Assembly: GCF_000016285.1 (NCBI RefSeq)
Contig: NC_011988.1
Location: 62,001 to 126,000 of the forward strand
Length of the DNA stretch: 64,000 bases
Direction of reading: 5' to 3'
DNA from: Allorhizobium ampelinum S4
Lineage (GTDB): Bacteria > Pseudomonadota > Alphaproteobacteria > Rhizobiales > Rhizobiaceae
Position 1 is the first letter of the stretch; the number at the start of each line of letters is the position of its first letter. Both the position numbers and the translations under genes were made by a program. The notes under the pieces are model-generated. The model was not told the DNA's origin. It ran no database searches and was given only the letters and a program-made list of their open reading frames with translations. Below, one piece after another: positions 1 to 8,718 of this stretch.

Positions 1-232
1 TCAAGCCCTTGTTGAAGGTAAGCGTAGGTTTACGGATGCGGATGTGCCGGTTGAGACCGCCATTGTTGCAGGGCAACCGGATAAGGCGATTTCTGACATT
101 GTCGAGCGTGAGGAATGCGACCTGCTCATAATGGGCGCCTATAGCCATTCCAGGCTGCGCGCACTTTTCCTAGGGTCAACGACAACGGAAATGATCCGGG
201 CCTGCAAAGTGCCTGTGTTGATTTTCCGCTGA
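1..232 (+). CDS. Universal stress protein, C-terminal part (cut by window start)
   Basis: The reading frame is open from base 2 and ends at a TGA at 230-232, so the 5' end lies outside the window. The visible 76 residues are the C-terminal half of a UspA domain. DLLIMGAYSHSRLRALFLGS matches the ATP-binding loop pattern G-x2-G-x9-G(S/T), with Ser in place of the second Gly. It is followed by the usual closing helix and the strand VPVLIF. UspA proteins are cytoplasmic stress proteins that often bind ATP. The full domain count cannot be known here. The next gene starts about 105 bases on and is probably separate. Confidence 0.85.
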   Translation, partial: QALVEGKRRFTDADVPVETAIVAGQPDKAISDIVEREECDLLIMGAYSHSRLRALFLGSTTTEMIRACKVPVLIFR

Positions 233-338
233 TCTCGAAGCGAACACTCTTTTCTGTGCGTTTTTTAAAACGCACAGCGCTGTAATGTAACATGCAGGAA
301 CTCTGGCTAGCGCCATTGTCCTTGTTTGAAAGTCCAGA

Positions 339-1541
339 ATGATCAAAAACTATTGGGAATTTTCCAGCCGCAATTGGCAGCATCTGACATTTGGCGCAAT
401 GCTTCTGGCCATTTCGAGTTTCGGCCAAACCTATTTCATTTCGATCTCAGGGGCGCATTTTCGAGACGCTTTTCGTTTAAGTGACGGTGGCTTGGGGACT
501 GTCTATGCAATAGGCACGTTTTTAAGCGCCTTGACACTCACCTGGGCCGGGCGCCTGATCGACTACACAACGGTAAGAGCGTTCAGTTGGGCGGTGGCCG
601 TTCTGCTGGCTTGCGCATGTGGATTGGTGTCGTTCAGCCCCAATGTCTATGTGCTCCTACTTGCGTTCTACCTCCTGCGCCTGGGCGGCCAGGGCTTGAT
701 GGTTCATACGGCGCTGACTGCAACAGCCCGCACGTTTCCAGCAGATGCGGGTAAAGCGCTCGGCATTATCGCTCTGGGCATGTCTGTCGCGCAGGCTACT
801 TTTCCACTGGCCGGAGTGACGATGAACGACACGTTCGGTTGGCGTGCATCCTGGGCTATCAACGCGCTCTTTGTCATCGCCGCTGTCGGCGTAGCACTCA
901 CGGTCTTGCCAAGGGCGGGCGATCGGCCTTTGCGTCAGCGCAGGCCTAAAGGACAGGCCTCAACCGAGCCCAGGCGGACATCCTTGTTGCTCGACCGACG
1001 GCTCCTCATGACCCTGCCAGCTGTTCTGGCAAGCCCCTTCATCGTTACAGGCTTCTTCTTCCATCAAGGCCGCCTGGCGGAGCAGAAGCACTGGGACATC
1101 ACATGGCTCGCTGCCGGATTTGTGGTCTTTGCCATTGTACAGGCGGTCTCCGTCGTGGTGATTGGTCCGGTTATCGACCGTTTTGGAACGAAGCGAATTC
1201 TGCCTTATTTTCTCTTGCCACAAGCCATTGGAATGCTTGCATTGGGATTGCTTTCCTCGTCATGGGTTGCGCTGGTCTATATGGTTCTAATGGGCATATC
1301 CTCCGCCTTCGGGTCCACGCTTGCCACCGCGCTTTGGGTCGAACTTTTTGGAGCCAATGAGCTGGCACGCGTGCGCTCTGCGGTCGAAGCCGGATCTGTT
1401 ATAGCAAGCGGTGCTTCACCTGTGATCATGGGATTGCTGATTGATGCCGGCTTTCCTTTGTCATGGCAGGCGCTGGCGTGCTGTGCATACACAGTGTTGG
1501 CCTCCATTATCGCAATCGGTGTGCAGCGTGTGAAAGTCTGA
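339..1541 (+). CDS. MFS transporter
   Basis: A 400-residue inner-membrane protein with about twelve hydrophobic segments in two blocks, split by a basic loop around residues 187-217 (RAGDRPLRQRRPKGQ). The loop motif GRLIDYTTVR after the second segment and the related GPVIDRFGTKR in the second half are the conserved MFS loop signatures. Length and layout fit a proton-coupled single-polypeptide carrier. The substrate cannot be read from the sequence. The ATG at 339 has only a weak ribosome site, but the first membrane segment follows at the usual distance. It stands alone between a stress-protein gene and a convergent TPR gene. Confidence 0.85.
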   Translation: MIKNYWEFSSRNWQHLTFGAMLLAISSFGQTYFISISGAHFRDAFRLSDGGLGTVYAIGTFLSALTLTWAGRLIDYTTVRAFSWAVAVLLACACGLVSFSPNVYVLLLAFYLLRLGGQGLMVHTALTATARTFPADAGKALGIIALGMSVAQATFPLAGVTMNDTFGWRASWAINALFVIAAVGVALTVLPRAGDRPLRQRRPKGQASTEPRRTSLLLDRRLLMTLPAVLASPFIVTGFFFHQGRLAEQKHWDITWLAAGFVVFAIVQAVSVVVIGPVIDRFGTKRILPYFLLPQAIGMLALGLLSSSWVALVYMVLMGISSAFGSTLATALWVELFGANELARVRSAVEAGSVIASGASPVIMGLLIDAGFPLSWQALACCAYTVLASIIAIGVQRVKV

Positions 1542-1702
1542 TCGAACGGGTTTTTATATCGTCGACCACTGCGTCAGCGAAGACCTTGGTGGAGCGCGCC
1601 ATGAGATCGGCATAGTTCAATTACCCCATTGGCAGCATGACTGCTTCCTGCGGTCGATGTGTTTTAGGGTGCTCACACGGCCCTGTTGCCGACATCCCGG
1701 GC

Positions 1703-3487
1703 CTAATGTGCCAGCTCCATCTGATGTTGAATTCTTGAAAAGCGGCTGTCATCCCGAATGGGATCGAAAACGGCATTTGCCAGAAACAGCCCTGGTGTGC
1801 CTCTTCGTGTCACCGCCAGCTCCAAAGCGCTAATGGCTTCATCGCGAGCGCCTAGTCCGAGATGGATCATCGCCTCCGCATGCACAGCTTGGCCTCGCAG
1901 ATTTGGTGACTGCTTCACCCTGGAAAGAAGACGATCCGCCTCTGATCTTTCGCCTGAAAGCCCATAGGCTAGTCCTAGCAGCCCACAGGCCGTGGCATCT
2001 TCGGTCATGATGCGTGAGGCGGCAGTAAATTCTTCGATAGCGCTATCAATCTGACCCATGTTGAGCTTGGCTTCTCCATAGGTAAGCCGTAACTTAACAA
2101 ATCCGGGTTCGGCATCAAGGGCGTCGCGTGCGACTTTCGCTGCCTCCCTGAAACGGCGGGCTGCATTCAGCGTTAGCGCATAAACATTGGCCACCATGGG
2201 GGAATAAGGATCGAGATTGATCGCTTCCTCCGCTATTTGCAGCGCAGAAACGATCTGTCCACTTTGCAGATAGGTCAACGCAAGCAATATGTAGGGCGAA
2301 GGGTCGAGCGGGGTGATGGCAATGGCCTGGCGGCATGCGCCTTCGGTCTGTGGCCAGTCATAGGCGTAGCTCGACGCCCAACCCAAGATCAGCCAGACGT
2401 CGCTGAGGTTGCCATTCAGCGACAAAGCGCTGTGGGCAGAGGCGGCCAGCTTGGGCATCACCCTGGATATCGAGCCCGGCGCAAGCGATAAAAACTGTCC
2501 TAAAGCGCCAATAAGCCTCCGGTGAGACAATTGATCCAAGGGGTCGTCGGAGATGATTTGTTCATAGCGCAAGACGGCGGCGCGCAGCTCGATCAACCGC
2601 TCACGCCGGTTGATGTGGGAACCGCGCAGAAGCTGGTCAAGAAACCGGTTCTCGTTCTCGTCAGAATGGCATGGTATGTTCACCGCCTGACCCAGGATGT
2701 TGCGTGACAGCGAATCTGAAACCATTTCGCCGATGGCATTGGCTATCAAGGTGGGAGAGGGTTTCGCGGTATTGCGTGAGAAAGAAAAGGTTTTACTTCC
2801 TTGAACCAAGCCATCCAGATCGACCATTGTCGTCACGATCCTGATCCATTGCTCATCGGAGCGAATGGCGCACCGTAACTCCAGCTCTGATCTACTCGCT
2901 CCGCCAGGAAGAACCGGGACTATCGAAGAAAGCTTGAAAAGGCTGCTGGCAATCTCTTCGGGTAGCCGTCGCGCCAAGTGCTGTTCGTTCCCGCCGGCAT
3001 CGGGTTCGCAGTCCATATGAATGCCAATCCGGCGCGGAAAATCTTTTATATCCGCCGCGGGCAAGGATGGCTGCGAGGAGAAGATTGGCACGAGTGAGCG
3101 GGGCATGAACGCCACCCTCACGACATCGAAGCGTCCCTCATGTTCGTAATAGCTTTGCAATCTGTTGCGAAGACGCCAGGCTTCGGTCCGGACACATGTA
3201 TCGATCCGCGGATCGAAATGCTCATCTTTGCCGAATACGTCCTGAGCGATCGCATGTTCGCCAATGGCATTCGCGCGACCCGCGAGCGCCTCCTCGACAA
3301 GATACTGTAGCAACTGTCGGGAGCGCTTTGCCGTTGCGAATGTATTGCCGTTGCAGAGTTGATCCAGCGCGTCGCGTATCTGTCCCGGTGTCGGGCTTGC
3401 CAATTCTGTGTCTGCCGTGCCCACACTTGGCGCAGCGTCATGAGATGATACGCAGATGATCGAAGTCGCACTCGTATTGTTTTCCAC
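1703..3487 (-). CDS. TPR-repeat protein with N-terminal rhizobial regulatory-type domain
   Basis: About 594 residues. The N-terminal block (roughly residues 35-130 of the GTG-started protein) contains LLQYLVEEALAGRA, DVFGKDEHFDPRID and VRTEAWRLRNRLQSYYEHEG. This pattern is common in alphaproteobacteria at the front of TPR proteins and adenylate-cyclase-like proteins. Its role is unclear, though it resembles a winged-helix input or DNA-binding module. The C-terminal half has several tetratricopeptide repeats (for example TPLDPSPYILLALTYLQSG and LDPYSPMVANVYALTLN). The frame opens from a GTG at 3559, but I prefer the GTG at 3487, which has a very strong purine-rich ribosome site (GGGGAGGAGA) just upstream. 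There are no membrane segments, so it is probably a cytoplasmic scaffold or regulator. Function is unknown. Confidence 0.75.
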   Translation of the reverse strand: MENNTSATSIICVSSHDAAPSVGTADTELASPTPGQIRDALDQLCNGNTFATAKRSRQLLQYLVEEALAGRANAIGEHAIAQDVFGKDEHFDPRIDTCVRTEAWRLRNRLQSYYEHEGRFDVVRVAFMPRSLVPIFSSQPSLPAADIKDFPRRIGIHMDCEPDAGGNEQHLARRLPEEIASSLFKLSSIVPVLPGGASRSELELRCAIRSDEQWIRIVTTMVDLDGLVQGSKTFSFSRNTAKPSPTLIANAIGEMVSDSLSRNILGQAVNIPCHSDENENRFLDQLLRGSHINRRERLIELRAAVLRYEQIISDDPLDQLSHRRLIGALGQFLSLAPGSISRVMPKLAASAHSALSLNGNLSDVWLILGWASSYAYDWPQTEGACRQAIAITPLDPSPYILLALTYLQSGQIVSALQIAEEAINLDPYSPMVANVYALTLNAARRFREAAKVARDALDAEPGFVKLRLTYGEAKLNMGQIDSAIEEFTAASRIMTEDATACGLLGLAYGLSGERSEADRLLSRVKQSPNLRGQAVHAEAMIHLGLGARDEAISALELAVTRRGTPGLFLANAVFDPIRDDSRFSRIQHQMELAH

Positions 3488-3888
3488 CCGGTCTCCTCCC
3501 CGTGCTTGTCTGCGAATATACTGCTCCCAATCATTCGATAGGCTGATTAAACCTCCCACGGCCTTTGATGTCGGATGCTACAGACTTTCTGCATTTGGTT
3601 GAAACGCAGAAATTCTCTAAATCTTTGTTTTTATAAATTTCTAGATGTAAAGCCGCGCGCCACTTTTCCTCGAAATGCTCCAGTGGTCCCACTTCAACAT
3701 TTGATTCCGTTTGCGCGCACTCCAGATTGCCACATTTGGCCTAGCAAATGTCAAGTCCATTCGACGAGAACGACATGATCATCTTTTTGATAATACAGTT
3801 GTCGCCTTGTGGAAAGCCCGGTGGACAGCAAGCACGATTTGTGGATGCCGGTCGATTATTGATGCTGTTAGAAACCCAGGCCTGAATT
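3488..3888. other. Spacer between the TPR gene and the TetR gene
   Basis: About 400 bases without a convincing gene. It should hold the promoter of the leftward TPR gene and the 3' end region of the TetR gene. The strong GGGGAGGAGA ribosome site of the TPR gene lies at its left edge. Short open frames here have no family resemblance. I see no clear terminator or repeat. Confidence 0.5.
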
Positions 3889-4572
3889 TTATCGTCTGAT
3901 TGGATAGAGATAGAGCGGGGGTAGGTTTACGACCTTGGTGTCGCTGTCTTTCGGTCCGATGCCATCGAAGAAGATGCTGACGATGAGGCCGATATGGGCT
4001 GCGAGGATTTCGTCCGAGGGCCGGAAGTTTGCGACGAGGATGTCGAACTGAGTTCCCGGTGCTGTCATGCGCACCAGCAATGTGGCATAGCGTTCAGGAT
4101 CTTCAACGACATAGCCGCGGGTGGCGGCAACTTTCACGATGAGCGACGCAATGATGCGGATCACGTCAGGCATATCTGACTGGACCTGATCAGACATGGC
4201 TTGCAGTTCGCTGCGTCTGTCGATTTCTGCAATGAGAACCCGGAAATAGGCGGTCAGCTCGGGGGCGGATGCGGCTTTGACGACCTCAAGCAGCACGCTT
4301 GTCAGTTGCTCCAGGGGATCTGCGACGGATCGACTTTCCACAACGCTGCCGAGGTCCAGCGCGAAATCGGAAGCGGCATGTGTCATGACGGCATGAAATA
4401 ATTCAAGCTTGTCGGAAAAATGCGCATAGACAGTCGTCTTTGAAACGCCGGCCTTGGCGGCCACCGCATCCATAGAGGTTCTCTCATATCCATTGGCCAA
4501 AAGTAGATCGACGGCAGCGGCCATGATCAACTCTCGTTTTGATCTAGAATTCTTGTTTCGTGGATGAGGCAT
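3889..4572 (-). CDS. TetR/AcrR-family transcriptional repressor
   Basis: A 227-residue protein with a typical TetR N-terminal helix-turn-helix at residues 33-52 (SMDAVAAKAGVSKTTVYAHF), followed by a variable ligand-binding region. It is divergent from the flavin monooxygenase gene at 4801. The 228-base gap between them holds a 22-base palindrome overlapping a good promoter. The usual arrangement would be a repressor controlling both its own gene and the catabolic module, released by a pathway substrate or intermediate. That regulatory role is inferred from position. Family assignment is firm and the ligand is unknown. Confidence 0.9.
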   Translation of the reverse strand: MPHPRNKNSRSKRELIMAAAVDLLLANGYERTSMDAVAAKAGVSKTTVYAHFSDKLELFHAVMTHAASDFALDLGSVVESRSVADPLEQLTSVLLEVVKAASAPELTAYFRVLIAEIDRRSELQAMSDQVQSDMPDVIRIIASLIVKVAATRGYVVEDPERYATLLVRMTAPGTQFDILVANFRPSDEILAAHIGLIVSIFFDGIGPKDSDTKVVNLPPLYLYPIRR

Positions 4573-4734
4573 ACCTCAGCTCCTACATGAGCGCAGCAGT
4601 CCATTCAAGGCCCCAAGGGAGGCATGTCACAGGCACGGCGCGTGGTCTCTGTCCAAAAAGAGGGGCAATCAAGGGCTTAGTTTCTTAACCTTCCTTCACA
4701 AAAGCGCAATCTCCGAGGCTTTGAAAAAAATCAA

Positions 4735-4768
4735 TTGACACAACTGTACTGTACCGTTTAGAACAGTA
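4735..4768 (+). promoter_or_regulatory. Promoter with overlapping TetR-type operator
   Basis: A consensus -35 box TTGACA lies at 4735-4740, with TAGAAC at 4759-4764 as a plausible -10. The segment 4747-4768 is an inverted repeat TACTGT-N10-ACAGTA with perfect 6-base arms, 7 of 8 when extended inward by two bases. The palindrome occupies the spacer and -10, where a bound repressor would block RNA polymerase. The downstream gene has the ribosome site GGAGG at 4786-4790, ten bases before its ATG. Assignment to the adjacent TetR protein is inferred. Confidence 0.6.
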
Positions 4769-4800
4769 GCACGTCTTGGAAATATGGAGGTAATTCAAGG

Positions 4801-6207
4801 ATGTCCGCTCTTTCTAGTGACTTGTCGCTTATGCCCGGCCTGCCGCCCGCGCCCAGTGGGCAGCCCGCTCCAGGCATGCCACCCATGCCCGGTTTGCCGC
4901 CTATGTCTGGCCTTCCCCCAATGCCGCCTGCAGTGCCTTCAGCGCCTGTCGAGTCGAAATGGTTGACCGATAAGGGTCGTGATATCCGCGATAAGGCCCG
5001 GGCGCTTATTCCCCTTATTCGGGAGCAGGCGCGCGAAGGCGAGAAGATTGGCGCCTTGACGCCGGATGTTCTCAAGGCGCTCAGCGATATCGGTATCTAC
5101 AAGATGGCCATGCCTGCTGAATGGGGCGGATATGCCCTTGGTGCGCGGGATCTGGTCGAGATTATCGCCACGCTGGGTGAGGCGGATGGATCGGCTGGCT
5201 GGGCTGGTTTCGTCGCCGTTGGAGTGAAGAACCTGCTGGCCCTTGATGGCGAGGTTGTCGGAGAAGTTCTTGAAGATACCCGAGGTTGGGCTGGCCCTAC
5301 CGTTGTCGGTGCGTCCGTTTTTGCGACAAAAGTCGGAGAAGGTCGCAAAGTCGAAGGTGGCTGGATGGTCAAGGGTCGCTGGGCTTTCGGTAGCGGATGC
5401 AAGCACGCCAAATGGGCGATGCTGGGCATAGAATATGATCCGAAGGTTGCTGGTGGTACCGGGCGCGGCGTTGTTGTCGTTGACCGTTCGAAATATGAGA
5501 TTTTGGACGACTGGCACGTCATGGGCTTGTCTGGCAGTGCCAGCAACAGCCTTGCCATCAAGGAAGAAGTCTTTGTGCCCGATCGTCGGTTTCTCGATCT
5601 GAGCCAATACCCTCTGCGCTTCCAGCAATTGCATACGCGATACCAGGGCTTTGGATATCAGCAGCGCGGGCTTGCCAATCTGGCGACCGTATCCTTGTGT
5701 GATATGTCGATTGCGCTCGGTATGGCGCGTGGGGCACTTTCGTGTTTCGCGGAGCAGGCCAAGAAGCGTCCGCCTTTTTCACTCCCGTATCCGACAATCT
5801 CGGACATGGCGTCGGCGCAAGTTGCTGCCGGCAAGGCACTTGCCATGATCAAGGTCGCCCAGGCGACAATCGAGAGCTACGCAGATCAGGTCGATGCCAG
5901 GACAGCGGAGGGCCAAGACTTTACACATGACGAGGACTCAGAGATCAGTTTGACCCTCGCTTACGTTGCAAGCCTTTGCGAAGACGCCATTAACCTGTTG
6001 CAGAAGACGTTGGGTTCATCGACGATGTCGCTCAACAACCCTATCCAACGCTTTGTTCGCGACGTTCGTGTGCTGGCATCCCACGGCGCCGTACGGCTTG
6101 ATCCGCAAGCGGAGGTGAATGGTCGGCGCCTCCTGGGCATCACACCTTTCCCAATGTTTGCCGGTGCCGTGCCAGAACGCGTTAATCTGGAAGGCAAGGG
6201 GTTGTAA
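4801..6207 (+). CDS. Acyl-CoA-dehydrogenase-fold flavin-dependent monooxygenase (HsaA/HpaH-like oxygenase component)
   Basis: A 468-residue protein with the acyl-CoA dehydrogenase fold: an N-terminal helical domain (IRDKARALIPLIREQAREGE), a middle beta domain (WMVKGRWAFGSGCKHAKWAM) and a C-terminal four-helix domain. It lacks clear thioester-enzyme features and resembles the two-component flavin monooxygenases that hydroxylate phenolic rings using reduced flavin supplied by a partner. The flavin reductase gene at 8719 is the likely partner. The first 50 residues are unusual: Pro/Gly/Met-rich with repeated (M)PGLPP and SGLPPMPP units. The ATG at 4801 is supported by the GGAGG site at 4786-4790, so this tail is probably translated. 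The substrate is inferred to be aromatic from neighbouring genes. Confidence 0.75.
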   Translation: MSALSSDLSLMPGLPPAPSGQPAPGMPPMPGLPPMSGLPPMPPAVPSAPVESKWLTDKGRDIRDKARALIPLIREQAREGEKIGALTPDVLKALSDIGIYKMAMPAEWGGYALGARDLVEIIATLGEADGSAGWAGFVAVGVKNLLALDGEVVGEVLEDTRGWAGPTVVGASVFATKVGEGRKVEGGWMVKGRWAFGSGCKHAKWAMLGIEYDPKVAGGTGRGVVVVDRSKYEILDDWHVMGLSGSASNSLAIKEEVFVPDRRFLDLSQYPLRFQQLHTRYQGFGYQQRGLANLATVSLCDMSIALGMARGALSCFAEQAKKRPPFSLPYPTISDMASAQVAAGKALAMIKVAQATIESYADQVDARTAEGQDFTHDEDSEISLTLAYVASLCEDAINLLQKTLGSSTMSLNNPIQRFVRDVRVLASHGAVRLDPQAEVNGRRLLGITPFPMFAGAVPERVNLEGKGL

Positions 6208-6211
6208 GTTT

Positions 6212-6739
6212 ATGAGCGATTTCACGATTATTGACGGTGTCGCCCATATCCACGAGCCTAAGCTTTACGAAACCTGGCTGGACAGGGAGGATTATATTGC
6301 GGCCGTGTCGGCATCGCCGTCACCGGAAGTTGCTGCAAAAAAGCGCCTTCTTGTCGATTTCCAGGTCGACCTCGCCAAGATGGTGCGTGCCAATGCGGTT
6401 GAAGAGAATGTCGTCGATGTCATGACGAAATATGTCGATAACGACTATATTCAACATGATCCGAATGCGAACGGTAATGGATTGGCCAATCTGATTGAAT
6501 ATTTCAAAAAAGTGCCAGTGGGTAGAGGTCCAGCGCCTCCGGTGGTCAGCGTCGTCGTCGAGGGGGAGTTGGGATGCGTGATGATGAAGCATCCGATGCC
6601 TGATCCCACCGCCCCAGGGCAAACCTACGACTGGTATATTCTCACCGTTTTTCGGGTACGGAATGGAAAGCTGCGTGAGCATTGGAGTGCCTTCCAGAAG
6701 ATGGCAGCACCCATGATACCGCAAAAGCCGCCACACTAA
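6212..6739 (+). CDS. SnoaL/NTF2-like protein
   Basis: About 175 residues. The family is suggested by IEYFKKVP, YDWYILTVFRVRNGKLREHWSAFQKM and the YIQHDPNANGNG segment, typical of SnoaL-like polyketide-cyclase or NTF2-fold small proteins. The frame is open further upstream, but the ATG at 6212, four bases after the preceding stop and behind AAGGCAAGGGG, is the natural start. This implies translational coupling to the monooxygenase. Members often act as isomerases, hydratases or accessory ligand-binding proteins. The reaction here cannot be named. It is followed at once by a degenerate palindromic repeat. Confidence 0.7.
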   Translation: MSDFTIIDGVAHIHEPKLYETWLDREDYIAAVSASPSPEVAAKKRLLVDFQVDLAKMVRANAVEENVVDVMTKYVDNDYIQHDPNANGNGLANLIEYFKKVPVGRGPAPPVVSVVVEGELGCVMMKHPMPDPTAPGQTYDWYILTVFRVRNGKLREHWSAFQKMAAPMIPQKPPH

Positions 6740-7233
6740 AGTCTGTCAGGTTCATGCTGAGCCAGGCAGCCGTTTGAGCTCTTTGTTAGAGATTGTCTTT
6801 TAGAGAAGACGGTTGCCAGTTTCCCCTGGCAACCTCTGTTGAGTGTTGAGCGTAATAAGACGCGCAAACTCATTTCAGAATGCATAAGCCCTGCATAAAT
6901 TTGCACCACGGTTTCGATTCCAGCAATTGTGCAGGGTGCGTTCTAGACTGATGAAATCAGCAGGCTCGCATACTCTCGTGAACACATGTCGCGAGTGTGT
7001 TTAATCGACCCCATTTGCGCTACGGCCAATGTCTGTTTGACCTTGAGCCATTCCCACGTCGGCCAATGCCGGCTCGGATGTGCTTGCCGGCTGAGCGGCC
7101 CGATGGGTGGGCGGATAATCTCTTACTGATAGGAAACAGACAGCCGCAATCGTTGACAATAAAACCAGCGCCGAGCCCCGTCTTTGGAGGAGGGATCGCC
7201 AGGCGTCTGCATTTAAAAAGGGGCATATGTTCC
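6740..7233. other. Spacer after the SnoaL-like gene, with hairpins
   Basis: Nearly 500 bases with no supported gene. It opens with a degenerate copy of the GTCTGTCAGGTTCA palindrome (6743-6769), then a perfect 9-base stem at 6811-6834. The rest (6835-7233) probably contains the promoter of the MFS gene. The frame of that MFS protein is open back to 6997, but no good ribosome site supports translation from there. Confidence 0.5.
6811..6834 (+). terminator. Hairpin, possible terminator of the monooxygenase/SnoaL transcript
   Basis: GGTTGCCAG, a six-base loop and CTGGCAACC make a perfect 9-base-pair stem about 70 bases after the SnoaL stop codon. It is followed by TCTGTTG rather than a clean T run, so intrinsic termination would be weak. 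It could also stabilise the 3' end of the message. Confidence 0.45.
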
Positions 7234-8604
7234 ATGGAACAGGCGCAAATTTCTACTATTTCACCTTTCGAGGGAAATACGCTAAGAGCATATTTCAAAA
7301 GTTTGGTTGGTGCGCCCAGGAAAGCCAGGATGGCTTTGATTGGATGCCTGATCTTGATGGTTATTAGTCCTGCCGGTCTTTCGGCTATGACACCTTTTGT
7401 GATCGCAGCTTTCTCAGCGGAGACCCATCGTGCTCAGGCCGATGCGCTGCTGATTTTTGTGGCGCTGCCGTTGCTGCTCTCCCCCCTGATCCTGCCGCTC
7501 GCCGGCGCATGGGTAGATCGGTGGGGTGCAAGAGCCGTTGCTATTCCCGCAGTCATTTTATACGCCGTGACAACCGCGATGATCCCGCTGGTCAGCGGAA
7601 CGATCTGGATCTTGACCCCCATGATCATCCTGGCCGCATTATTCGGCTTCATGTCCAGCCTTGCGGTGATTTTCAAAATCATCACATGCTGGTTTCCGGA
7701 GCATCGGGGGATCGGATTTGCACTGGTTGGGGTGCTTTCAAGCTTCGCCAATGCGCTCTTTTCTCCCTTGTTCCAGTGGTTGATTTATGGAGCGACGAAC
7801 AGTGATGGGTCGGCTTCGGGCCTCCACCAACTGGGCGGCATCGGTTGGAGCGGCTCCTACTTCGTCGTCGCAGGAACCATCGCTATTCTTGGCATTCCCT
7901 CAGCGCTCTTTCTCATCTCGGAACCCGCCAAGCCGTCTGCTGCCAAGCGCCTTCCCATGCCTGGGCCCCACTTGAATATGGAGAATGCAGCCGGAATACC
8001 TCTCAAGATGGCGATCAGGACCAAGACCTGGATATTCATCACGCTTTTTCTGGCGATCACCGCTGCAGGCCCGATGACTGTCCGACAAAACTCCGTCGAT
8101 TTCTTTCAGCAGCGTGGCTTTGATCTGAACGACATCGCATTTTCGCAATCTGTTTTGTTCGTGGCCTCGGTCGTCGGTCTTTTTCTCGGCGGCATGATCC
8201 TTGATCGCAGTCGACGCCCTTGGGTGATCGCGCCCCTGCTCGCGATGGTTCCGATTGGCCTAACCATAGCCTATTTCAACCACGGTTCGGTTTTCCTGCT
8301 CTATGTGGCAATGAGCTCTCTCGGATTTGCGACGGGTGCGGAGTCTGCGCTCGGCCCATTCCTCGTTGCCCGTTATTTCGGACCCAAAGCTTTTGCTCAA
8401 ATTCAAGGTTTGACACTGGCAATCTGCTCACTGTCCTTCGGCTTGACGCCATTCCTTACCAGCGCAATGGCGACTGCAGCTGGAAGCTATTTCGTCCCGT
8501 TTGCCATCCTGACCGGGCTGACAATGGTTGCCGTCGCGCTGGGAGCCCTTTTACCCAATTACCCACCAGAATGGCCGACCGGGGCGGAAGTCTCTGGAAA
8601 GTAA
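7234..8604 (+). CDS. MFS transporter of the aromatic module
   Basis: About 456 residues from the ATG at 7234, which is preceded by AAAAAGGGG. A longer frame to 6997 adds a Pro/Arg-rich segment that does not look like protein. About twelve membrane segments are visible, with the MFS loop motif GAWVDRWGARA after the second segment and GGMILDRSRRPW in the second half. It lies between the monooxygenase and its presumed reductase, so it probably imports the aromatic substrate. This type often carries organic acids. Substrate assignment is inference. Confidence 0.8.
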   Translation: MEQAQISTISPFEGNTLRAYFKSLVGAPRKARMALIGCLILMVISPAGLSAMTPFVIAAFSAETHRAQADALLIFVALPLLLSPLILPLAGAWVDRWGARAVAIPAVILYAVTTAMIPLVSGTIWILTPMIILAALFGFMSSLAVIFKIITCWFPEHRGIGFALVGVLSSFANALFSPLFQWLIYGATNSDGSASGLHQLGGIGWSGSYFVVAGTIAILGIPSALFLISEPAKPSAAKRLPMPGPHLNMENAAGIPLKMAIRTKTWIFITLFLAITAAGPMTVRQNSVDFFQQRGFDLNDIAFSQSVLFVASVVGLFLGGMILDRSRRPWVIAPLLAMVPIGLTIAYFNHGSVFLLYVAMSSLGFATGAESALGPFLVARYFGPKAFAQIQGLTLAICSLSFGLTPFLTSAMATAAGSYFVPFAILTGLTMVAVALGALLPNYPPEWPTGAEVSGK

Positions 8605-8718
8605 ACCAGGGTCAGGGGAAGGGGTGTGATGATCCGGTATCGCACACAAAAGCCGGATCAGGGCGCGCTCCCGAACAACCCTTCCCATGATTGGCGACAC
8701 AATAACGAGAGGTATCCT

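Noticed and set aside
4801..4950. Pro/Gly/Met tail considered as an artefact of a wrong start
   Set aside because: The only strong ribosome site in the region is directly before the ATG at 4801, and the tail is in frame, so I kept the long form.
6997..7233. N-terminal extension of the second MFS transporter
   Set aside because: The extra 79 codons are Pro/Arg-rich, have no ribosome site, and the ATG at 7234 puts the first membrane segment at a normal distance.
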